NCBI GenBank assembly: GCA_963281155.1
Contig: CAUJLY010000004.1
Span: 4,650,001 to 4,714,000, forward strand
From: Rhabditophanes sp. KR3021
Lineage: Eukaryota > Nematoda > Chromadorea > Rhabditida > Alloionematidae
Reading direction: 5' to 3'
DNA: 64,000 nucleotides
Shown: positions 57,021-64,000 of the stretch, one piece after another
Numbering within the stretch: position 1 is the stretch's first letter
How the letters are laid out: each line of letters opens with the position of its first letter
Made by a program: the position numbers and the translations under genes
Notes under the pieces: model-generated
Database searches by the model: none
Told to the model about the DNA's origin: nothing
What the model saw: only the letters and a program-made list of their open reading frames with translations

Positions 57021-59600
57021 TTAGAGAGCTATACTGACTGCTCGACGGGCAATAATCCGTGTTTCTTTTTTTGCATGGTCTTCTTTTAAAGCTTTTGTGA
57101 TTGAATCATATGGAATTGGTATGATCCGATGGTCAGGATTGTTTATTTTTATAGGATGATACTGGAATGAGCTGTGCGATCCTTTTTTTAATAATACTTT
57201 ATCACACGAACTGTCTGAATTTGTTGTTTTTCTATTTTTTGAAAAAACAAAACTATCCTGAAAGTTAATTGAATCTTTTGGGTGTGCAGTATTGTTGTCA
57301 GACATTGATGTTAAAGTCATTGAATGCCCTTAAAATAAAAACAAATTAAATAAGGAAAATAAGGACCAATTAAAAGAGTCAAATAAAAGACACAATTACG
57401 GGGTATTTAATGTAAAAGAATAATATTATGAAAGACATTAATTGGTGATCTTTTACCTCCAAAATATCTTTTCCTGCTTCCTTTCATTGAATTTGGCAAA
57501 TGTCGAACATAATATACACCATCCTTCAATTTTCCTAATAGATTTCGGCGAAAGTTCTTACTCGACATACAGAAGAGAATGAAATTGAGGACTTTACCTA
57601 AATGACAGCTATTAGTCAACACATCATTAAAAGTATATTTATTGTTCTCAATAAATTTTTTCTTATTAATATGGTATGCAGCTTGTCAATGCTTTCTACC
57701 AATTTTCCCAAGCCAAGAGAATGTGACTTCAAAATTTGCTTATAGCATATCTTTAAATGTGATGACCAAACAAATGTCTTCTTTCAAATTCAAAACCACA
57801 TGGATGCAATTCCAACATTGCCTGAGCAATCAACATTTGGACCAATCTATGGTGCTTTTCACAAATTATGTAAAGAAAACTACATCGCAAATGTGTTCAT
57901 AGATGATGGCAGAACACGTTTTGGGCATTTGTTTCAAATGATCAAGAAGGTTGCAAAGGGTGGAGGTAAAAAGTACTAATTTTACGGAGGTGTTGTTCTG
58001 AACTTAGTAAGACTAGTTTCCTATGATCATACAAATGGTGTGGAATTCGTGAGATTGTTCAGGTTGGCTGGAGATTCGGATAGTGTCAAAAGAAGACCAA
58101 GAATTCATTATTGTGCTGAATGTTTGGAAACGTTTTCAAGTATCTCGCATATGGAGGACTTTACATGTGAAGCTTTGAAGAAGAAAAGAGATGAAGGAAG
58201 AGACAAGTATGCTGATTTCGGTGTTGAGTAACTTGTGGAAGCAAGGATAACTGTATTGTCTAAGAAAAGAGATGAAAGTAAGAGCAATAGAAGTGTTTAT
58301 GAATTTTACACTCCTGACGATAGCGCTCAAAAGATTGGACAACTTATCCTTGAAAGAATGTTTCTTGTAAAAGAAGTGATCTCTGCCGGCTTTTAATTAT
58401 ATTTAAATTTTTGAATGTTTTAATAAAGCTTTTCTTACCAGTGTTTGCAAGGCTATTAGAGGTTGCTTTTAGCAATGAATTATAATGTGGCTAAAGATAA
58501 GATAAATATATGAAAACAAAATAAACAAATGCTTACATTAGATGGAGTAATTTTAAATGTTCTCAAAACAAACAATATTGCTCCAGGGATATTACATACC
58601 AAGAAACTTGTCAAAATTATCACGACCATCGATGTAATCTGAAATTATAATATATTAAGGAGGCGATTTAAAATATTTAAATAAATAATGCGAAAAACCA
58701 AAAAAAGATAAAGATAAAAGTTTTAAGATGTACATAAATGAAAGTAACCTTTTTTTCTGTCTTTGTCCTACTTATCATTAACGGCTGATTGTTGTTTTCT
58801 TGCGTAAAATCCACAGGGAACGTTTGTTTTTTCAATGCAATGATAAGCAACACATTGAATATTGTGGACAAAATGTAAGGAATAACAACGACTGTAAAGG
58901 CGTGAATAATAACCCAGATGTCAATAATCAAGTTAGGATTAGCTCTAGTATGAACAAATTTGCCAGAACTCATTTGTTCTGTCTTAATTGAAAGGAAATT
59001 GTGAAATGTTACTGCCAACGACAGTAAACAAATTAGAATTATTTTGACGAAGAATTTGATGGTGATCGGCCGGTATTGATCAAACGGCTTTTGCACAACC
59101 AGCAATCTTTCAATGGTGACGGCCAGCATTAGCCTTAATCATATTTATCAATATCATTTAATTATACTAAAACTGACCATATTGAATAGGCACTAAACCA
59201 ATTTGACAATCCTGTAATTATCAAATTATGCCGAATATAAAAATCTTTGAAGGAAGTTGGCAAACTTGTATAGTATTGAATATATACACATGGCCACAAA
59301 GACAATAACAGAAAGGCTAAATCTGCAAATGCCATTGTTGCAAATAACTAAAACCATATTATAAATATTCATTTAAATCCTTAAACAAACCAAATTCGTT
59401 CGAGTCCGCATTTGTTTTGATAATAACACCAACAAATTTAAAGAATTACCAAAAAAGCCTAATATAAATAAAAATAAAAAAAATTCCCCATATAGAAAGG
59501 AAATGATTTTATTTTCAATTGAATATGTAGAGTTTGATATTACATTAATGTGCGAAGCTGTCGTGCTATTTAAACATTCCTGATCATCCGAACAATTCAT
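57021..59600 (-). CDS. Rhodopsin-family GPCR, FMRFamide-receptor-like
   Basis: Six exons, 59391-59600, 59178-59347, 58749-59133, 58538-58638 (to 58537), 57457-57661 and 57021-57328, give about 459 residues with consistent phase. The N-terminus has sequons (NCS, NST). TM1 has GFFGNSLNLLVLL; TM2 LFATMAFADLAFLLLSLWP; TM3 ends IERLLVV (E135-R136, DRY position); TM4-5 follow; TM6 is ITSMVVIILTSFLVCNIPGA; TM7 NSCHLGKVLNFILFC is followed by the basic helix 8 SSKNFRRNLLGK. A Ser/Lys-rich cytoplasmic tail of about 150 residues completes it. FADLAFLLL and NFILFCMSSKNFR resemble peptide receptors of the FMRFamide type. The 875-bp intron before TM7 (57662-58536) holds plus-strand coding debris. Confidence 0.87.
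57690..58396 (+). pseudogene. Antisense coding remnant in GPCR intron
   Basis: Lies wholly inside the oversized intron, opposite to the host. Successive protein-like stretches are QIQNHMDAIPTLPEQSTFGP with IYGAFHKLCKENYIANVFID and RTRFGHLFQMIKKVAKGGGK (stop about 57979); EFVRLFRLAGDSDSVKRRPR with IHYCAECLETFSSISHMEDF and KKKRDEGRDKYADFGVE (stop 58229); then in the same frame RITVLSKKRDESKSNRSVYE with FYTPDDSAQKIGQLILER to 58396. Stops and a frame change break what looks like one protein of about 230 residues. Family not recognised; the CAEC motif may bind metal. Confidence 0.5.
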
Positions 59601-62195
59601 AATCCTAAAAGAATATTACAAATACTATAGAAATTAATAACCCATACAATTTTTAAAACTGATGTGATAAAATAAACATGTAATAAAAATTCATTAAAAT
59701 TACTCCCATATATTTATATAAAAAGGAAAATAAAATGATAATTTTTACCTCCTAAGATAAATAAATTAACAGACCATCAAATAAAATTCCATTAGCGTGG
59801 GCATCAAGAGACTATCATAATACAATAATGTTAACTTTTCAAATATGAAACCAATTTTTAAGTAATACATGGGAAATGTAAGGTCTATTTTTGGTAAAGT
59901 ATATGGCACAATACATGCACGTCATGTAATTTTTTCTTAAAAATACACTTTATTAAAGGTAAGAGGTTTAAATAAGCTTTTGTCCTGCAACTAAATTGAA
60001 AAAGTATATGTTAAGTGTATGGCGCCGAATAAACAAACATTTAAAAGATTTAAAATAATACAAGCCAATTGTCACTATGGATATATGTCTTTGATATGTC
60101 AAATGAATTGTTGATTATATAATATGTGTTGTTGTGGTAAGCCTCATCTTTAGCATTACTACAAAATCTCGCCAAGTAAAACTATCAAATATTTTTAAAC
60201 GTTAAAATGTCATTTTTTGTTGTTACGCCAATAATCCAAATGACCAAAAATAAATTACTTTCAAAAAATGACTCAAATTAGTAGAAGAGTAACAGTGATG
60301 CGTATAAAAGTTTCTTAAAAGTTGCATATTTTTAGGTAATATTTATGCGACAAAAGTCCGAGACTAGAAGTTAATGAAAAGTTGTATTATCATACTTTCC
60401 TGTTTGGTAATGAAGTTATTAAAATTAAACATAGGATAATTTAGTTCTATTAATAAGATTTAATAATACAAGAAACTATGTATGTGTATTTTTCATTTCA
60501 AATAACATAAAATATAGTGTTATGTCAAATACCATTTAAATAGCTCAAATCGCACTTATGGAATGCTTGTTTAATCTCTTATTATGTCAAGATGTACAAG
60601 GGAATAATGATCATAGTAGTAGACATGCAAGTTGATGTGAAATAATAAATAAATAATAATTTGGAATAAAAACAATTTGTCTAATTATTAATAAGAAAAC
60701 ATACAAATTGTGATGTAAATAGAATTTGATGTTTATTGTAGATACTGTAAATATAAAATAAAACGCCAAAAAAATAATGGTCTATGTTTACAAAGGTGGA
60801 AATGGCATACGGTTTCATGTTACTAAAATTATAAGATTGTCCAAATAATGAATGATCTTTTGAATAAAGTCCGAAAAAAATTAAGATGGTATCATTTAAC
60901 TATTTTTTTTGTTGGATAAGTCATTCGAAGCTTTTTTGTCAATAAAAAGTCATCTAAGACATCCCTAATAAGATTAATGAAAATTGATAGGATATGTGAA
61001 AGTATTAAGAATAATGTTTGGACAATTGAAGAATTACATCATACTAGTTGCTAGTAAAGGCTATTTTATAAATAATAAAAAATTATTTAGACTATTATTA
61101 ATAAAGTGACAGGGCTGTCCGAATAATTTGGTATAAAAATGCAAAGGATTTAATATTTGTAGCAAGATTAGATGTGTAAAAAAGACAAAAAAGGCAATGT
61201 TTAGTAAAAAGATTGTGATAATGCAAATAGAATATGATGAACTAGCGCGTATAAACAGTGTTGTTGAAATATTAGACATGTTCAAGAGGCAATAATCATG
61301 ACCAATACTTAACAGAGGTGCTATTTGTTAAACATCTTAAATTTTATATTTTAAATTGCTCAACCAGTAAGTTTTAAAATTATAATTAACAAAGCAATCT
61401 AAAATGTACATAGGAACTTTAATAAATAGTCAGTATTGAAAAATAAAAATAACATAAAATTAAAAACTCATATAAATAATATAAAAATAAAAAATAATAT
61501 AAATAAAATATATTAAATAATAGTTGGTAAGATCTTGGAAAATTGAAATTATAAATAAAAAGGAGAATAAAGTAAAGGCAGAATACTTTGTTTGGTGATA
61601 ATTTGTTTAATCTGATAAATCAAAGCCATAATCAAAAGTGCAATTTGTTGATAACGTACAAAGACCGGTTAGGCAAGTTGACAAATTTAAGTCCAAGGAA
61701 ATACAAATTGTGGGAGAGTTAAAGTTCTGTTAATAAAATATGTTACATCAAAACAAATCAAGATATAAAGCTAGTTTAAAGTACTTTTAAGTTACGAACA
61801 ATCAGACGCCACATCAATAAGAACTTTTAATGGTGTGCTTGATAAATATTTACATTCAAGGAAGTTAGGGTAGTATATTTTTCAAGATTAATAATTAAAA
61901 AGTGTAATTGATAGAAAAATGATGTCAATATAAACAAATGACAAACTTGATATCCATATACTAAGTAAAACTCATTTAATAATACTTTAGGAAATATTTT
62001 AATATTGCTTTCGAGATATTTTTTTAGCATTTTTGCAATTACTTAATCAAACATATGCTGGCGAAAAATATAACTCTCAAAAGAGACATGTGTTCAGAAG
62101 TTGTATTTAAAAAAGTTATGTTTAAACGCTTTTCGAAATATCAAGTTTAATAAGATGTTTTAAGTGTTTAAAGAGATATCACAAAAAATGTTTAA
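59601..62195. other. Gene-poor interval
   Basis: About 2.6 kb of strongly AT-rich DNA with simple A/T-rich runs (for example 61430-61570, many AAATAA units). Open frames at 61061-61285 and 61827-62030 have no ATG-supported coding character. No RNA gene recognised. Confidence 0.5.
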
Positions 62196-63311
62196 TTAAG
62201 GCTTGATGCCAAATAAATAACAATGCACATTATTCATCGAAAGTTGGCAAAATTCTGAAGATCTTGTAACATAATAAAAAGTAGTATTACTACAAATGAC
62301 GTTGAAAGGAGACAGCAGTGTTTCATCTGCCATTTTTTGAATGACTGATGCGGAGGACTTTGGATCTTTATTAATATATTTGCTGAGGACTGACTTTAAT
62401 TCTTCGCTAGAGCAATTGTTAGTTCCATTTCTAGCTGTTTCAAGCATTGTTCCCCTCATTTTCTTATTATAACTGTCAACAGATTCATCAATGCTTTTAC
62501 CTATGCTGCTCCTAAATAAGCAATCCTCGTCTCTACAATTTACACAACAAGTGTTTGTTGGGTAGGACGATACCGGAATTGATGGGTTCGGTACAAATAC
62601 GGTGCTGGGTTGACTCACGCATTCTGTCGAAACTACACGAACTGGCTTTTCTGTATCAGTGGAAGTCAAAGTGTACACCTTATCATTATTCTCTTGTTCA
62701 ATAAATCCTTGGCGAGTGACGTCTGTTACAGATGGTAGTATTTGTCTTTGTAAAACAGGTGGTTGAATGTAATCTACGCTATTCGGGGATTTAACACTTT
62801 TCATTTCGTATGGTTGCTCATTTGCAGATTCCCCTATCACAATATTGCGTTGATATGGCCGATAATAATTGATCCTGTCTTGATAACTAATCGGAGTTGG
62901 CAAATTTCTGACAAAATATTCTTGCCTAGGCATTTGATAGTATTGAGCAGGACGATTTTGAGGAGTTGATATCAATTGCGGGTGATAACTTTGCATTGAC
63001 GGCTGTGCAATTACTTGATAGTTTTGCATTCCAGGTTGAACATTTCCTTGATTATATTGTTGAGGATACTGAGGCAAGTATTGCGGCGGGTATTGAGAAG
63101 GGTATGATGATCCTCGGCAAGGATTGCATGGGGCATTTTGAGGAGGGTACCGTGGACTACACGGATTCATGGCTCCAGGAAACATTCCACCGCAACCAGG
63201 GCCCTGTATACTATGTTGCAATGCGTCATGAATTAGCACAAGAACAAATATTAATAACAACCTAAACAATTATTTAAAAGCATGTATACAATAAACGTGA
63301 TAAACTTACAT
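62196..63311 (-). CDS. Ground-like domain secreted protein (GRL family)
   Basis: The C-terminal 75 residues are a nematode ground-like domain: NNCSSEELKSVLSKYI, SASVIQKMADETL, SPFNVICSNTTFYYVTRSSE then FCQLSMNNVHCYLF. Upstream are a Pro/Gln/Tyr-rich low-complexity region (YPSQYPPQYLPQYPQQYNQG) and a CCVNCRDEDC Cys cluster, the usual layout of ground-like/hedgehog-related proteins, which are linked to cuticle and apical matrix. The start codon is split: AT at 63310-63311 joins G at 63261 across a 48-bp intron (GTAAGTTTA...TTGTTTAG), giving a signal peptide MLLLIFVLVLIHDALQ and 355 residues. Without splicing the ATG is followed at once by TAA. No other in-frame ATG precedes the hydrophobic core. 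Confidence 0.88.
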
Positions 63312-64000
63312 TCTGTTTTTGATAAATATAGTATGGAAGGTTTCAAATTTCAAATTATTTTTATACCTTCTGAGAAAGTATTTAACAGCTTTATAAAATC
63401 TTCTACTTAACTACTTATGTGTAGGAATAATTGTACTGGTCTCTGCCGATATTATAATTGCAATGTTAATCCTCGCTTGTTAATATGTAAGGTTAGCATA
63501 ATTAAAACTTGTTTAAAAGGAAGCATTTTATAATCTGCTACTAGTGCATAATGGCAATTATATAACTTATACTTTATATAGTCAAAAGCTCAAATCCCTT
63601 CAAACGACATGATGATAACTTTCTACACTTTGATATGAAACGAAGTATGGGATTTAACATCTTTTAAATACCTCGAAGATTAAACACGCGAATCTGATTG
63701 TTTGAAAATAAATATTTTTTAATGGAAGCATTAGCAATGATATTTGAAAACAATAAATACAAAGCTGCATTGCATATGTATTCACAAGGTTAATGTTTAT
63801 TTGTACAAATAAAGAAAATGTTAAAGCAAATTTATTTAAATAGAAGAAAGCTTCTCATACGTTGAAAGTTTGGTTAATACAGCGACTATGCTTTTTTAAA
63901 ATAATTAAATATTATGAAAGATCATATGTGACGAATCCTTTGTGGTTTTAGTTCTTTTTTGATTAATGTACATGCTTTTTATATGGGTTAGGTGACAATT
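63312..64000. other. Upstream flank of GRL gene
   Basis: AT-rich, no gene or repeat recognised up to the window edge. Confidence 0.45.

Overview
This is AT-rich nuclear DNA from a nematode. The strongest marker is a signal-peptide protein at 62196-63311 that ends in a ground-like domain, a family known only from nematodes. Small secreted Cys-rich proteins, FMRFamide-receptor-like GPCRs and very short introns (mostly 40-53 bp, GT...AG) fit this. Low intron density (a 2150-residue UTP20 in one exon) and AT richness would suit a clade IV worm such as a Strongyloides/Rhabditophanes relative, but that placement is inference. All gene models were built by eye from reading frames, splice signals and codon phase.

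Layout. 0.9-2.2 kb: a GPCR (+). 2.5-3.8 kb: LAMTOR5 and a DCN1-like neddylation factor (-), 135 bp apart and operon-like. 4.5-12.3 kb: one 1790-residue membrane protein (-) with signal peptide, EGF, two TIL modules, DOMON repeats, Thr-rich stalk, SEA domain, one TM helix and a cytoplasmic tail. Its introns hold a 50-codon small ORF and an antisense coding remnant. 13.4-21.0 kb: a secretome-type cluster with four paralogues of an unrecognised secreted family, two 8-Cys small proteins, several TATA boxes and a broken GIY-YIG nuclease copy. 21.0-29.1 kb: an 8-kb gene-free interval ahead of a three-finger C2H2 transcription factor (29.1-31.7 kb). 32.8-42.0 kb: a small membrane protein, DUSP12/YVH1-type phosphatase, sulfite oxidase divergent from lipoyltransferase, a decayed TPR (RMDN-like) copy and a short kinesin-5. 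42.4-44.1 kb: a BTB-BACK gene with a phase problem. 44.8-53.8 kb: UTP20 divergent from a UPF1/SEN1-type helicase. 54-56.5 kb: a disordered basic protein and inorganic pyrophosphatase. 57.0-59.6 kb: a second GPCR whose largest intron holds an antisense remnant. 59.6-64 kb: gene-poor DNA and the ground-like gene.

Functional links: several genes are housekeeping (ribosome small-subunit biogenesis, neddylation, Ragulator/mTORC1, mitochondrial sulfur and lipoate metabolism, pyrophosphate removal). The rest is lineage-specific surface and secreted biology. A recurring pattern is that the few oversized introns (about 700-900 bp) contain decayed coding sequence on the opposite strand.
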